A program made the translations under genes and the position numbers. The notes below the pieces were generated by a model, which was not told where the DNA came from, ran no database searches, and worked only from the letters and a program-made list of their open reading frames with translations. From the NCBI RefSeq assembly GCF_001411495.1, contig NZ_CP012981.1, positions 3,596,001 through 3,660,000 on the forward strand: a stretch of 64,000 nt of DNA, written 5' to 3'. Each line of letters starts with the position of its first letter. Within the stretch, counting starts at the first letter, position 1. Positions 44,557 to 54,541 of the stretch are shown one piece after another. The stretch is from Burkholderia cepacia ATCC 25416. GTDB taxonomy: Bacteria; Pseudomonadota; Gammaproteobacteria; Burkholderiales; Burkholderiaceae.

Positions 44557-44937
44557 TTATTTCGTGTGAGCGGTTAGCGTTGCGGCCGGCTCGATCGCAT
44601 TGCTGTCCCAACGGCCGAGCCGCATCGCTTCTTCCAGCATGCCGAGCGTCAACGACACGCGCGGTGGTTTGCGATAACGCTCGGAAAACATCGCGAGAAA
44701 CGTCGTCACCCTATCCTGTTCCTCCGGGCCGAAATAGCGGCCGCAGGGAAAATCGCCGGCCGGCACACCAAACGTTTCGGCCCACTTGTCGATGAATTCG
44801 ATTGCGTCGATTCCGGTCACATACAGATCCTCTTCGAGGCGTGACGACGGAGCGATCTTCAGTTCGCCGCCGAACAACGGGCGACCCAGTTCTTCGCGCG
44901 TGAATGCGGCCGGCTTTTCCCACGTATCGGTCGGCAT
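44557..44937 (-). CDS. DUF1493 family protein
   Basis: The 126-residue soluble protein has the acyl-carrier-like core of DUF1493: SRLEEDLYVTGIDAIEFIDKWAETFGV, then GRYFGPE and a C-terminal LTLGMLEEAMRLGRWD. The serine of carrier proteins is not in the DSL form, so a phosphopantetheine role is not supported. Function unknown. The ATG at 44935-44937 was chosen because conservation begins there; the open frame extends upstream without recognisable content. The 44938-45267 gap to yggL has no gene I can support. Confidence 0.8.
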   Translation of the reverse strand: MPTDTWEKPAAFTREELGRPLFGGELKIAPSSRLEEDLYVTGIDAIEFIDKWAETFGVPAGDFPCGRYFGPEEQDRVTTFLAMFSERYRKPPRVSLTLGMLEEAMRLGRWDSNAIEPAATLTAHTK

Positions 44938-45267
44938 TTCAGAACACCGGAAAAACAGGTCGCCGCCTCGAGATCGATACGTCCAATGAACGCATTGCGA
45001 TCGTCCGACATGCGACCCTCGTTGTCGTTCGAGTAGCCGCGACCATCGCAAAGCCGAGGCAGCCCGCCGTCCCTGTATCATTCGGTCATGCGCGCGATGA
45101 GCCGCCGGGCCAAGCCGCATCACGAAACGCCCATCGCGTCAATGTTCACGAATGGTTTCACGATCGCCTCCGCGATGACACGCGATCGAGACGGCGCCAT
45201 GCGTCATCCTTTCGCTGCCGCCGCCGGCCGCACGATCCATTCCCCTCTCATTCACTCACCACACACC

Positions 45268-45603
45268 ATGAGCCAAGGCCACAACCGCCGCCAGCGCAAG
45301 AAACTCCACATCGGCGAATTCCAGGAACTCGCGTTCAACGCAACCGCGCACTACCGCAACGAACTGACCGACCTCGAACGCGGCCAGCTGATCGACGCGT
45401 TCATCGACTTCGTCGAAGCGAACGGTCTGCTGACCGTCGCGTCGGCCGACGAAGGCATCGGCGCGTACGTGATCTCCGGCGCACCGCGCGGCACGACGAC
45501 CGACGCCGATCGCGAACTCGTGCGCGGTTGGCTCGCCGCCCGTCCGGAACTGACCGACGTGCAGGTCAGCGAATTCTCCGACGCGTGGTACCCGGAAGCC
45601 TGA
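45268..45603 (+). CDS. yggL: YggL family 50S ribosome-associated protein (DUF469)
   Basis: The 111-residue protein starts MSQGHNRRQRKKLHIGEFQE, followed by DFVEANGLLTVASADEGIGAYVIS and a C-terminal SEFSDAWYPE, all typical of YggL, which binds the large ribosomal subunit. The ATG at 45268 matches the family; the frame extends 60 codons further upstream but without conservation. Single gene. Confidence 0.9.
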   Translation: MSQGHNRRQRKKLHIGEFQELAFNATAHYRNELTDLERGQLIDAFIDFVEANGLLTVASADEGIGAYVISGAPRGTTTDADRELVRGWLAARPELTDVQVSEFSDAWYPEA

Positions 45604-45901
45604 CGCCCGGTTTCCCCCTGCATTCATGCAGCGCCCGCGCCTGCCCGCCATGACGGCGGCAGGCCGGGCCGGCACCCATGCGCACGGCCCCTCGCCCGGT
45701 CGCTTCCCCGTCGCCCCACCGCGACGCGACCGCCGCCGATCCCTACCTTTTCCCGACAGTCCGCCTCCAGCAAGCCGTCGAAATCGGCCCTGAAAGGAAG
45801 ACACGTTAAAATCTCCCCTCGCGTGGTGCGCCGCCCGCACCCGCCATCCATCGCCAGCCGCGTGCCCTCGGGCCGCCCCCCGACCCATGGAGTGAGTGTC
45901 A

Positions 45902-46864
45902 ATGAGCGGCGGACTTCCGTTTCCCGCATCCCGCAAGTCGTTGCCGTCCTCGACGGTCTTCCTGATTCTCGCCGCCGCCGCGCTGCTGTCCGGCTGCGGG
46001 CTGCTGCCGGTCCAGAATCCGCCCGCGCCGATCAGCGAGGCGCTCGTCGAGCCCATCCAGGAAACCGCCGGCGAACCGCTGACGATGCCGCCCGTGCCGG
46101 CGCCGACGCAGCCGGAAGGGCCGGAAGCGCCGAAAAAGCCGCACCGCGAAGTCACGCGGCCGAAGCCCGTGCAGCGCCCCGAATCGCCGACTCCACCGCC
46201 GCCTCCGCCCGCGCCGATCGTCGCGACGCGCCCGCTCGACCGCACGCAGATCCATGCGCTGCTCGACAGCGAAGTCGCGCGCCGCAACGGCAAGGTGATC
46301 GGCCGCGCGGTCGACATGGTGACCGACGCGAGCGGCAAGCCGCGCGAGATGGTCGTCAACCTGCAGGGCTTCATGGGCGTCGGCGACCGCAAGGTCATCT
46401 TCCCGTGGAACGTGTTCCGCTTCACGCCGGGCGGCAAACAGGAGCCGATCGTGCTCGACGTGCCGTCGGGCGACCTGCCGCCGGCAGCGCGGCCCAAGGC
46501 CGTGCCGCTGTCGGGTTCGGCCGCGGCCTCGCCCGCGACGCGCCTGCCATTGCTCGACAGCGACGTCGAGCGCCCGAACGGCACGAAGATCGGCCGCATC
46601 GTCGACGTGCTGATCGACCGCGCGTCGCAGCCGCAGGCTGTCGTGCTCGACCTCGGCGGGCTCGTCAATACCGACCGCCGTTCGATCGCCGCGAGCTGGG
46701 GCGCGCTGCGCTTCGTCACGCGCGACAAGGCGCTGCGTCCGCAGCTCGACCTGAACGACGCACAGATCAAGGCGTCGCCGCCCTACGCGGCCGACAAGCC
46801 GATCGTCGCGGTCTACCCGCCCGTTGCCCCGGCACCGGCTTCGTCTGCGAGTGCGACCCGATGA
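45902..46864 (+). CDS. PRC-barrel domain lipoprotein
   Basis: The 320-residue protein has a lipoprotein signal ending in the lipobox LLSGC (Cys32), then a Pro-rich linker (about 60-115). Two PRC-barrel-like domains follow (about 118-190 and 220-295; RNGKVIGRAVDMVTDASGK and PNGTKIGRIVDVLIDRASQ). It is predicted to be anchored in the envelope facing the periplasm. GGAG at 45889-45892 favours the ATG at 45902 over the GTG at 45896. It overlaps the MFS gene by 4 bp (ATGA). Function unknown. Confidence 0.85.
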   Translation: MSGGLPFPASRKSLPSSTVFLILAAAALLSGCGLLPVQNPPAPISEALVEPIQETAGEPLTMPPVPAPTQPEGPEAPKKPHREVTRPKPVQRPESPTPPPPPPAPIVATRPLDRTQIHALLDSEVARRNGKVIGRAVDMVTDASGKPREMVVNLQGFMGVGDRKVIFPWNVFRFTPGGKQEPIVLDVPSGDLPPAARPKAVPLSGSAAASPATRLPLLDSDVERPNGTKIGRIVDVLIDRASQPQAVVLDLGGLVNTDRRSIAASWGALRFVTRDKALRPQLDLNDAQIKASPPYAADKPIVAVYPPVAPAPASSASATR

Positions 46865-48120
46865 CGATCAAGCATTCCGTCAGCGTACGCAGTCTCCGGT
46901 CCCTCGACTGGCTCAACTTCTTCGTTGCAAACGTTCAAACAGGGTTCGGTCCGTTCATCGCGTCCTACCTCGCGTCGCACAAGTGGACGCAGGGCGAGAT
47001 CGGTATGGTGCTGTCGATCGGCACGATCAGCGCGATGGTCAGCCAGGTGCCGGGCGGCGCGGCCGTCGATGCGCTGAAGAACAAGAAAGGCGCGGCCGCG
47101 TGGGCGATCGCGGCCATCATCCTGTCCGCGGTGCTGCTCGCGTCGAGCCCGACGATCGTGCCGGTGATCGCCGCCGAGGTGTTCCACGGTTTCGCGAGCT
47201 GCATGCTCGTGCCGGCGATGGCCGCGATCTCGTTCTCGCTCGTCGGCCGCGCCGACCTCGGTGACCGGCTCGGCCGCAACGCGCGCTGGGCATCGATCGG
47301 CAGCGCGGTCGCGGCGGGCCTGATGGGGCTCACCGGCGAATACTTCTCCGCGCGTGCGGTGTTCTGGCTGACCGCCGTGCTGGCGTTGCCCGCGCTGTTC
47401 GCACTCGCGATGATCCAGCCGACCCACGAAGTGATCCCGCAATCGTCGAAGCCCGACGACCACGACGAAGCCGGCGAACGCGAGACACTGCTCGAACTGC
47501 TGCGCGACCGCCGGATGCTGATCTTCGCGGCGTGCGTCGTGCTGTTCCACCTGTCGAACGCGGCGATGCTGAACCTCGCGGCCGGTGAGGTCACGGCCGG
47601 GATGGGCGAGAACGTGCAGCTCGTGATCGCCGCGTGCATCATCGTGCCGCAGGCGATCGTCGCGATGCTGTCGCCGTGGGTCGGCCGCTCCGCGCAGCGC
47701 TGGGGGCGCCGGCCGATCCTGCTGCTCGGCTTCTCCGCGCTGCCGGTGCGCGCGCTGTTGTTCGCCGGCGTGAGCAGCCCGTACCTGCTGGTGCCGGTGC
47801 AGATGCTCGACGGCATCAGCGCCGCCGTGTTCGGCGTGATGCTGCCGCTGATCGCGGCCGACGTCGCGGGCGGCAAGGGACGCTACAACCTGTGCATCGG
47901 GCTGTTCGGGCTCGCGGCCGGGATCGGCGCGACGCTCAGCACCGCGGCTGCCGGCTACGTCGCCGATCATTTCGGGAATGCCGTCAGCTTCTTCGGGCTC
48001 GCGGGCGCCGGCGCGCTGGCCGTGCTGCTGGTCTGGCTCGTGATGCCCGAAACGCGCGTCGAGAACGGCGACGCGGCGGCCGACGAACCGGCCGCCGCGT
48101 CGCCCGAACAGGCGCACTGA
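46861..48120 (+). CDS. Major facilitator superfamily transporter
   Basis: The 419-residue, 12-span inner-membrane transporter has the loop 2-3 segment GGAAVDALKNKKGAA resembling MFS motif A, and a matching loop 8-9 segment VGRSAQRWGRRPILLLG. A cytoplasmic loop (about 205-225) is charged. Substrate unknown. The first ATG overlaps the lipoprotein stop (ATGA), so the two are expressed together. The frame is open far upstream through the lipoprotein gene, which is a shadow. Confidence 0.9.
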   Translation: MTIKHSVSVRSLRSLDWLNFFVANVQTGFGPFIASYLASHKWTQGEIGMVLSIGTISAMVSQVPGGAAVDALKNKKGAAAWAIAAIILSAVLLASSPTIVPVIAAEVFHGFASCMLVPAMAAISFSLVGRADLGDRLGRNARWASIGSAVAAGLMGLTGEYFSARAVFWLTAVLALPALFALAMIQPTHEVIPQSSKPDDHDEAGERETLLELLRDRRMLIFAACVVLFHLSNAAMLNLAAGEVTAGMGENVQLVIAACIIVPQAIVAMLSPWVGRSAQRWGRRPILLLGFSALPVRALLFAGVSSPYLLVPVQMLDGISAAVFGVMLPLIAADVAGGKGRYNLCIGLFGLAAGIGATLSTAAAGYVADHFGNAVSFFGLAGAGALAVLLVWLVMPETRVENGDAAADEPAAASPEQAH

Positions 48121-48158
48121 CGCCCGCGCGCCGCCGCTACCCGCTTCCAGGTCAACGC

Positions 48159-48728
48159 ATGATGGATACGATCAGGACACTCAACGAAGCCCGCCAGCAG
48201 ATCCAGCAGTCGATCTTCGATCTGTTCAAGGGGCTGTCATTCAGCGAACGGCTCGCGCAAGGCGGACTGATGGCGCTGCAGGCCGTGTGCAGCGCGTGCC
48301 TCGCCTACGTGATCGGCCGCGCGATGCATACCGAGCAGGCCGTGTGGGCGGCGATCACCGCGATCGCCGTCACGCAGCACAACTACTCGGACACGATGTC
48401 GCTGTCGCGCGACCAGTTCATCGGCGCGATGGTCGGCGGCGTGCTCGGCTTCGCCGGCGCGGCACTCGGCGGCGACCGCCTCGTCGCGTATGCGATTACC
48501 GTCGCGGTCGTGATCGTCTGCTGCTGGTGCCTGAACGTCGGCAGCGCGGCACGGCTCGGCGGCGTAACCGCGACGATCGTGCTGCTGTTTCCGGGTAACG
48601 GCCCGCTGTGGGATGTTCCGCTGATGCGGCTCGGTGAAGTGACGCTCGGCACCGTGTGTGCGCTGGGCGTGTGCTGGGTGATGTCGAGAATCGAGCGCCG
48701 CTGGTTCCGCCACGCAGCGGCAAAGTGA
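48159..48728 (+). CDS. FUSC-like membrane protein (fusaric-acid-resistance / aromatic-acid-exporter type)
   Basis: The 189-residue protein has an N-terminal cytoplasmic segment of about 30, then about six closely spaced membrane spans. The motif VWAAITAIAVTQHNYSDTMSLSRDQFIGAMVGGVLG is typical of the FUSC half-domain. Such proteins export aromatic acids or polyamines. It is half the size of full FUSC transporters, so it may dimerise. It follows the MFS gene by 38 bp. Confidence 0.83.
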   Translation: MMDTIRTLNEARQQIQQSIFDLFKGLSFSERLAQGGLMALQAVCSACLAYVIGRAMHTEQAVWAAITAIAVTQHNYSDTMSLSRDQFIGAMVGGVLGFAGAALGGDRLVAYAITVAVVIVCCWCLNVGSAARLGGVTATIVLLFPGNGPLWDVPLMRLGEVTLGTVCALGVCWVMSRIERRWFRHAAAK

Positions 48729-48784
48729 CGCGGCTGCCCGGCGTGCATCGCGGCATCGCGATACGCGCCGGGCGAGCGGCAAGG

Positions 48785-49165
48785 TCAGCCGCCGATCCGC
48801 AGCACGATGCCGGAACCGATCTGCACCAGCAGGTGATCCCCGCCGACGCCGACCCATTGATAACCGCGCGGCGGCGGGCTCAGGTGATAGCCGCGCCAGT
48901 CGTCGATCACGTACTGGCGATCGCGGAACTCGGGGGGAAGCCGGTCACCCTTGTGCCACTCGCGGCGCGGCTGGTCGGCCCAGCGCGGCGGCACGTCGTC
49001 CTCATGACGCATCTGGCCGGGCGGCATATGTTTCGGGCCGTGGCCGCGCTGCATGCCGTGGCCGCCGTGGTCGTTGTGGTTGTCGTGGTCCTGCGCCATC
49101 GCGGCCGGTGCGGCGAAACCCGCCGCGATCACCGCGGCCAGCATCATCCCGTGCATCTTCTTCAT
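48785..49165 (-). CDS. RcnB family periplasmic protein
   Basis: The 126-residue protein has a signal peptide (MKKMHGMMLAAVIAAGFAAP, cleaved near AMA), then a His/Asp/Met-rich stretch (HDNHNDHGGHGMQRGHG) likely to bind metal. The RcnB-type C-terminus reads YVIDDWRGYHLSPPPRGYQW, then VGGDHLLVQIGSGIV. E. coli RcnB tunes nickel/cobalt efflux from the periplasm; the role here is inferred from family only. The start at 49163-49165 begins the signal peptide. Confidence 0.87.
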   Translation of the reverse strand: MKKMHGMMLAAVIAAGFAAPAAMAQDHDNHNDHGGHGMQRGHGPKHMPPGQMRHEDDVPPRWADQPRREWHKGDRLPPEFRDRQYVIDDWRGYHLSPPPRGYQWVGVGGDHLLVQIGSGIVLRIGG

Positions 49166-49259
49166 CGTGCGTTCCCTCCGTGTCGTCACGTCGAACGAAA
49201 CCACTCGAACTGCCCGATGAAGACTAGCACACGGTATCGCGCGGCTACGTAACCGCGCG

Positions 49260-51041
49260 TTACGCCGCCTGCTGCTGGTACTGGATCCGGTGCAGGTGCG
49301 CGTAGAGGCCGCCGTGGCGCAGCAATTCGTCGTGGCTGCCCTCTTCGACGATCTTGCCGGCCTCGAGCACGAGGATGCGGTCCGCGCGCTCGATCGTCGA
49401 CAGCCGGTGCGCGATCACGAGCGTCGTGCGGCCTTCCATCAGCCGTTCGAGCGCGGCCTGCACGTGGCGCTCCGATTCCGAGTCGAGCGCCGAGGTCGCT
49501 TCGTCGAGAATCAGGATCGGTGCGTCCTTGTAGATCGCACGCGCGATCGCGAGCCGCTGGCGCTGGCCGCCGGACAGCCGCATCCCGTTGCCGCCGACGA
49601 GCGTGTCGAGCCCGTCGGGCATCGCGGCGACCGCATCGGCAAGGTTCGCGGCCTCGAGCGCGGCCTGCACGCGCGCGCGGTCGGGCGTCTGCCCGTACGC
49701 GACGTTCGCGGCGATCGTGTCGTTGAACAGTACGACGTCCTGGCTGACCATCGCCATCTGGCCGCGCAGCGCGTGGAGGTCGTAGTCGGCCACCGGCACG
49801 CCGTCGACCAGGATTGCGCCGTCGGTCGGGTCGAAGAAGCGCGGCAGCAGGTTCACGAGCGTCGTCTTGCCGCTGCCGGACGGCCCCGCGAGCGCAATCA
49901 TTTCGCCCGGCGCGACCTTGAACGAGATGCGGTCGAGCGTCGGCCGCTCGGTCGCGCCGTAGTCGAACGACACGTTGCGGAATTCGATCTCGCCGCGCGC
50001 ATGCGGCAACAGCCGGCCGCCGCCCTGCGGCTCGGCCGGCTCGTCGATCAGCCCGAAGATCAGCTCGGCGGCCGTCATCCCGCGCTGCAGCGGCTGGTTG
50101 ACGTCGATCAGGTGCTTGAGCGGCGAGATCACCAGCAGCATCGATGTGACGAACGCGACGAAGCCGCCGACCGTCGTCTGGTCGTTCGACGACTGCACGA
50201 CCGCGATCGTGATCACGACCGCAAGCGCGATCGACGCGAGGAACTGCGTGAGCGGCTGAGCGAGGCCGCCGGAAACCGTCATGCGCATCGCGTAGCCGCG
50301 CAGGCGCTTGCTCATCTGCGTGAAGCGGTCGATCTCGTACGCTTCGCCGTTGTGCACCTTGACGACCTTGTAGCCGCCGACCGTCTCCTCGACGATGTAC
50401 GACAGCTCGTTGGTCAGCGTCTGGTGCTCGCGGTTCAGGCGGCGCAGGCGGCGGTTGATCTTGCTGACGAGCCAGCCGATGCCCGGCAGGATCACCGCGA
50501 CGATCAGCGTGAGCCGCCAGTTCAGGTAGAACAGGTAGCCGAGCAGGAAGATCACCGTCAGCGAATCGCGCACCAGCGTGACCATCACGCCCGTCAGCAC
50601 CGACAGGATCTGGTTGACCTCGAACACGATCGCGTTGATCACCGTGCTCGCGGTTTCGCGCTGGAAGAACGACGCGCCGGTATGGATCATCCGCTGGAAC
50701 ATCTCGAGCCGCAGTTGCAGCAGGATGCGGTTCGATACGTAGTTGAGCAGGTAATTCGACGTGTACTGGGACACGCCGCGCACGAGCGCGAGGCCGATCA
50801 CCGCGATAGGCACGTACCATTTCGCACGGTCGCTGCCGTGCGCGCCGAAGCCGTGGTCGAGGAGCGGCTTGAGCAGCGCCGGGATACCGGCCTCGGTGGC
50901 CGCGACGACGCCCATCGTCATCACGGCGAGCACCACGATGCCGATCAGCGGCCGGATGTACGGCCACAGGCGCTTGAGGACCGTCACGGGCGAGGTGCCC
51001 GTGCCGTCCATCGGTTTGCGAAGAGTGTTCTGGGTTTCCAA
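49260..51041 (-). CDS. msbA: Lipid A export ABC transporter MsbA, TTG start
   Basis: 593-residue ABC half-transporter that flips lipid A-core across the inner membrane. The N-terminal six-span domain (about 25-320) contains [19 protein letters not shown]. The nucleotide-binding domain has Walker [10 protein letters not shown], signature [14 protein letters not shown], Walker [13 protein letters not shown] and switch AHRLST. TTG at 51041 has an AAGGA site 6 bp upstream and gives [13 protein letters not shown]; the ATG ten codons later (51011) is the alternative. Neighbouring glycosyltransferases and ligase support a lipopolysaccharide role. Confidence 0.94.
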   Translation of the reverse strand: METQNTLRKPMDGTGTSPVTVLKRLWPYIRPLIGIVVLAVMTMGVVAATEAGIPALLKPLLDHGFGAHGSDRAKWYVPIAVIGLALVRGVSQYTSNYLLNYVSNRILLQLRLEMFQRMIHTGASFFQRETASTVINAIVFEVNQILSVLTGVMVTLVRDSLTVIFLLGYLFYLNWRLTLIVAVILPGIGWLVSKINRRLRRLNREHQTLTNELSYIVEETVGGYKVVKVHNGEAYEIDRFTQMSKRLRGYAMRMTVSGGLAQPLTQFLASIALAVVITIAVVQSSNDQTTVGGFVAFVTSMLLVISPLKHLIDVNQPLQRGMTAAELIFGLIDEPAEPQGGGRLLPHARGEIEFRNVSFDYGATERPTLDRISFKVAPGEMIALAGPSGSGKTTLVNLLPRFFDPTDGAILVDGVPVADYDLHALRGQMAMVSQDVVLFNDTIAANVAYGQTPDRARVQAALEAANLADAVAAMPDGLDTLVGGNGMRLSGGQRQRLAIARAIYKDAPILILDEATSALDSESERHVQAALERLMEGRTTLVIAHRLSTIERADRILVLEAGKIVEEGSHDELLRHGGLYAHLHRIQYQQQAA

Positions 51042-51129
51042 GGCAATCCTTCTTGAGCCGCGAAGCGGCGCCCGGGCATGGCCGCCCGGGAGGTCGCCCC
51101 TGTCGGGCGGGTGCCGAAAAGGGCTCAAC

Positions 51130-51135
51130 ATTATA
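51130..51135 (-). promoter_or_regulatory. Perfect -10 hexamer of msbA
   Basis: TATAAT on the minus strand lies 88 bp before the msbA start, in the divergent gap with the GT2 gene. The -35 is weak. Confidence 0.45.
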
Positions 51136-51215
51136 GCCGCACCGCCCCGGCGGGCACGGTCATGGCCGACACGGGGCCGACGCAGGGCCGACGCGGCCGG
51201 CGGCCGGCCCGCGGG

Positions 51216-51221
51216 TATACT
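51216..51221 (+). promoter_or_regulatory. -10 element of the GT2 core-sugar transferase gene
   Basis: TATACT lies 36 bp before the start. The same hexamer precedes the O-antigen ligase gene (53019-53024), and a TATACT also drives gdx. Confidence 0.42.
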
Positions 51222-51257
51222 GCCGCTCACCGTTTTCTCCGCCTTTCCGACGATTTC

Positions 51258-52010
51258 ATGGCTGAACCCTCCCTCGGCGTCGCCCTCATCGCCCTCAACG
51301 CGTCCGCGCGGCTTGCGCAGTGCCTTGCCGCGCTGTCGTTCGCCGACGACGTCGTCGTCATCGACGGCGGCAGCACCGACGATACCGTCGTGATCGCGCA
51401 GGCGCACGGCGCGCGCGTGATCGTCGAGCGCGACTGGCCGGGCTTCGGCCCGCAGAAGAACCGCGCGCTCGAGGCGCTCGACACCGACTGGATCCTGTCC
51501 CTCGATACCGACGAAGTCGTCACGCCTGAACTCGCGCAGTCGATCCGCGACACGATCCGCGCACCGAACGCGCAGGTCTATGCGGTCGACCGGCTGTCGA
51601 GCTTCTGCGGCCAGTGGATCCATCACAGCGGCTGGTATCCGGACTGGGTGCCGCGCCTGTTCCGGCGCGGCTGCGCGCGCTTCTCGGACGACCTCGTGCA
51701 CGAACGCCTCGTGTTCGATGGCGCGGCGCAGCGCCTGTCCGGCAAGCTGATGCACTACTCGTACGAGGATTTCGAAACCGTCGTGCGCAAGCTCGACGCG
51801 TATTCGACAGCCGGCGCGCGCCAGCGCCGCGCGGCCGGCCAGCGCGGCGGCTTCGGCAAGGCGCTCGCGCGCGGCGCCTGGGCGTTCGTGCGCACCTACG
51901 TGCTGCGGCGCGGCTTCCTCGACGGCCGCGCCGGCTTCATGATCGCCGTGTTCAACGCGGAAACCGTGTATTACCGGTTCCTGAAGCTCGGCCACGAACG
52001 GGCGCGCTGA
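51258..52010 (+). CDS. waaE: GT2 family glycosyltransferase, lipopolysaccharide core (WaaE/KdtX type)
   Basis: The 250-residue enzyme has the GT-A nucleotide-binding motif [12 protein letters not shown] (about 32-43), the DxD-type SLDTDE, and the [24 protein letters not shown] and LVHERL blocks typical of the WaaE/KdtX group, which adds a beta-glucose to the inner-core heptose. It is divergent from msbA. The ATG at 51258 has the conserved start. The exact sugar and linkage are inferred from family. Confidence 0.87.
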   Translation: MAEPSLGVALIALNASARLAQCLAALSFADDVVVIDGGSTDDTVVIAQAHGARVIVERDWPGFGPQKNRALEALDTDWILSLDTDEVVTPELAQSIRDTIRAPNAQVYAVDRLSSFCGQWIHHSGWYPDWVPRLFRRGCARFSDDLVHERLVFDGAAQRLSGKLMHYSYEDFETVVRKLDAYSTAGARQRRAAGQRGGFGKALARGAWAFVRTYVLRRGFLDGRAGFMIAVFNAETVYYRFLKLGHERAR

Positions 52011-52134
52011 GCGCCCGCCCGGCACGCGACCGGCGCGGCGTTACAATGCCGGGTTGCCCGCGCCGCGCGTGCCCGCTCGCCCGACAGGCGGCGCCGCGCG
52101 CCGCCCGCCACGACGACCACCGAATCCGACCGCC

Positions 52135-52977
52135 ATGTTCTCTATCATCATTCCGACCTGGAACAATCTGCCGTACCTCAAGCTCGTCGTCGACAGCCTG
52201 CGCCGCCACTCCGCGTACGACCACCAGATCATCGTCCACGTGAACGACGGCTCCGACGGCACGCTCGACTGGGTGCGCAGCGAAGGCATCGAACATACCG
52301 CGTCGCCGACCAACATCGGCATCTGCCACGCGGTGAACTGGGCCGCCGCGCGCGCGACCCGCGACTACGTCGTCTACATGAACGACGACATGTTCTGCTG
52401 CCCCGGCTGGGACACGGCGCTCGTGCGCCGCATCGAACAGATGCCGACCGACCTGTTCATGCTGTCGGGCACGATGATCGAGCCGGTCGACACGCGCAAC
52501 CCGTGCGTCGTGGTCAGCAATTTCGGCCGCGACGCCGAGCATTTCGATGCGGCGGGCCTCGTCGCGGCGGCCCCGAAGCTCGCGCGCGCGGACTGGCTCG
52601 GCTCGACCTGGCCGCCGACGCTCGTGCACCGCGACTGGTGGAACCGGATCGGCGGCTACAGCAGCGAACTGTCGCCCGGCATGAGCAGCGACAACGATTT
52701 CTCGATGAAATTCTGGGACGCTGGCTGCCGGATCTTCATCGGCGCCGGCGACAGCCTCGTCTACCACTTCCAGCAGAAAAGCACGGGCAAGATCGTCAAG
52801 AACGACGGCCGCCGCCAGTTCCTCAACAAATGGGGCATGACCCAGGCGACGTTCGACCGCTACTACCTGCATCGCGGCGAACCGGCCGGCACGCGCGTCG
52901 CGCTCGACACGCCGGCCATCGAAGGACGCCTGAAGCGCGCGCTGCTGCGCTCGCGGATCAAGCGCGCGTTCAGCTGA
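52135..52977 (+). CDS. GT2 family glycosyltransferase
   Basis: The 280-residue GT-A enzyme has FSIIIPTWNNLPYLKLVVDSL at the N-terminus, HVNDGSDGTLDWV, the DxD-like YMNDDMFCC, and a C-terminal acceptor part (GGYSSELSPGMSSDNDFSMKFW). The acceptor is unknown; position between the WaaE-type gene and the O-antigen ligase points to outer-core or related sugar transfer. The start at 52135 gives the conserved beginning, with 27 non-conserved in-frame codons upstream. Confidence 0.88.
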   Translation: MFSIIIPTWNNLPYLKLVVDSLRRHSAYDHQIIVHVNDGSDGTLDWVRSEGIEHTASPTNIGICHAVNWAAARATRDYVVYMNDDMFCCPGWDTALVRRIEQMPTDLFMLSGTMIEPVDTRNPCVVVSNFGRDAEHFDAAGLVAAAPKLARADWLGSTWPPTLVHRDWWNRIGGYSSELSPGMSSDNDFSMKFWDAGCRIFIGAGDSLVYHFQQKSTGKIVKNDGRRQFLNKWGMTQATFDRYYLHRGEPAGTRVALDTPAIEGRLKRALLRSRIKRAFS

Positions 52978-53018
52978 TCGGGCCCCGAAAACAGCACGGA
53001 AACGCCCCCTGCTTCGCG

Positions 53019-53024
53019 TATACT
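53019..53024 (+). promoter_or_regulatory. -10 element of the O-antigen ligase gene
   Basis: TATACT lies 89 bp before the ligase start, in the gap after the GT2 gene. A weak -35 is all that can be seen. Confidence 0.4.
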
Positions 53025-53112
53025 CTGCGCCGTTCGTCCCGGCTCTCCCGCCGGGGCGCGCGGCGCGCAGCACGATGCCCGCAAGCCGCATTCGTCCATT
53101 CGACAGGTTCCG

Positions 53113-54393
53113 ATGCTTTCGTTTTCCGCTCCCGCCACGCGGCGCCTGACCGCCGCCCGCGCCTTCGCCGTTGCCGCGCTCTGCATGGTGCCGGTCTCGA
53201 CCGCGCTGACCAACGTCTTCTGCGGGCTGTTCGCCGCCGCGCTCGTCATCTCCCCCGAATTCTGGCGTGACCTGCGCTCGTTGGTCACCGACCAGGCTTC
53301 GCTCGCGGCACTGCTGATCCTCGCCGCGCTGGCCGTCAGCGTCACTTATACGGTTGCGCCGCACGCCAAGGCGTGGAACTGGGTCGCCAAATACGACAAG
53401 CTGCTGCTGCTGCCTTTTGCCGTGGTCGCGTTCCGTCATTCGAACTGGGCGCCGATCGTGCAGCGCTGCTGGTTCGCCACGCTGTGCGTCATCCTGCTGC
53501 TGTCGACGACCAACTATCTCGGGCTGACCGCGATCGGGCCCGCGCATGCGACCCAGCTGCCGCTGTCGCGCGCATGGGTGTTCAAGAACCACATCGCCGC
53601 CGGCATGTTCGGCGCGCTGCTGTTCTACCAGGCCGCCGATTTCGCGCTGTCGGCGCGCACGACGCTGTCGCGCGTCGCTTGCGCCGCCATCGCCGCATGG
53701 TCGCTGGTGAACGTCTTCGTGATGCTGCAGGGGCGCACCGGGCAAGTCATCGCGCTGCTGCTGATCCTCGTCGTCGCGGTGCGGTTCGTGCTGTTGCTGC
53801 GCCGCCGGTCGGCGCTGCGCGCGGGGCTCGTCGCCGGGGTGTTCGTCCTGGCCGGCATCGCGCTGGTGGTCGCGGCTTGCACGGTTCACAACGGCCGGCT
53901 CGTCAAGGTCGTGTCGGAAGTGCAGCAGTATCGGCAGAGCGATGCGGCGACGTCGACCGGGCTGCGCCTCGAGTGGTACAAGAAGGGGTTCGAACTGTAT
54001 CGCCAGCGCCCGCTGATCGGCTATGGCGCGGGCGGCCTCGAATTCGAATTCGAGAAACTCACGGCCGGCAAGACGGCCGCCGAAGGCCAGCTGACGTCGA
54101 ACCCGCACAACGAATACCTGCTGATGGCCGTGCAGCTCGGGACGCTCGGCCTGCTGCTGTTCATCAACCTGATCGTGCAGATCGCACGCGGCAGCCGCGC
54201 GCTCGATCCGCGCTCGCGGCATCTGCTGCTCGCCTGGCTCGCGATCTTCGCGATCGGCAGTCTCGCGAATTCGTTGCTGCTCGATTTCGCCGAAGGGCAC
54301 CTGATCGTGCTGCTGGCAGGTATCCTGCTCGGCTGCGGCGAGCGCGGCGAGGCGCTGCCGCGCGAGACGTCGGCGATCCGGCGCAGCGCGTAA
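53113..54393 (+). CDS. waaL: O-antigen ligase family protein
   Basis: The 426-residue polytopic protein has about 11-12 spans and a large periplasmic loop between about residues 265 and 345. The Wzy_C region contains GLRLEWYKKGFELYRQRPLIGYGAGG and, later, TSNPHNEYLLMAVQLG, the latter holding the conserved His of WaaL ligases. It joins undecaprenyl-linked O-antigen to lipid A-core in the periplasm. A polymerase (Wzy) is the alternative, but the lipopolysaccharide-core neighbours favour ligase. It is convergent with the GT9 gene, 148 bp apart. Confidence 0.87.
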   Translation: MLSFSAPATRRLTAARAFAVAALCMVPVSTALTNVFCGLFAAALVISPEFWRDLRSLVTDQASLAALLILAALAVSVTYTVAPHAKAWNWVAKYDKLLLLPFAVVAFRHSNWAPIVQRCWFATLCVILLLSTTNYLGLTAIGPAHATQLPLSRAWVFKNHIAAGMFGALLFYQAADFALSARTTLSRVACAAIAAWSLVNVFVMLQGRTGQVIALLLILVVAVRFVLLLRRRSALRAGLVAGVFVLAGIALVVAACTVHNGRLVKVVSEVQQYRQSDAATSTGLRLEWYKKGFELYRQRPLIGYGAGGLEFEFEKLTAGKTAAEGQLTSNPHNEYLLMAVQLGTLGLLLFINLIVQIARGSRALDPRSRHLLLAWLAIFAIGSLANSLLLDFAEGHLIVLLAGILLGCGERGEALPRETSAIRRSA

Positions 54394-54541
54394 CGCGCGG
54401 CGGCCTGCGCCGTGCTGCCGACCGACTTCGGCGGCGGCGGCACCCGCCGTCGAAGCGACCGGGCTGCGCGCGTTCGGCGCGGCCCGTCGCGAAACAGGCC
54501 ATCCAGAACGACAAAAGAGAACGGCGTGCGCCGCCCGCGCG

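Noticed and set aside
45088..45267. 60-codon N-terminal extension of YggL
   Set aside because: The segment is not like YggL proteins; family conservation starts at the ATG at 45268.
49186..50967. Alternative 593-codon minus-strand frame over msbA
   Set aside because: Out of frame with all ABC motifs; a shadow of msbA.
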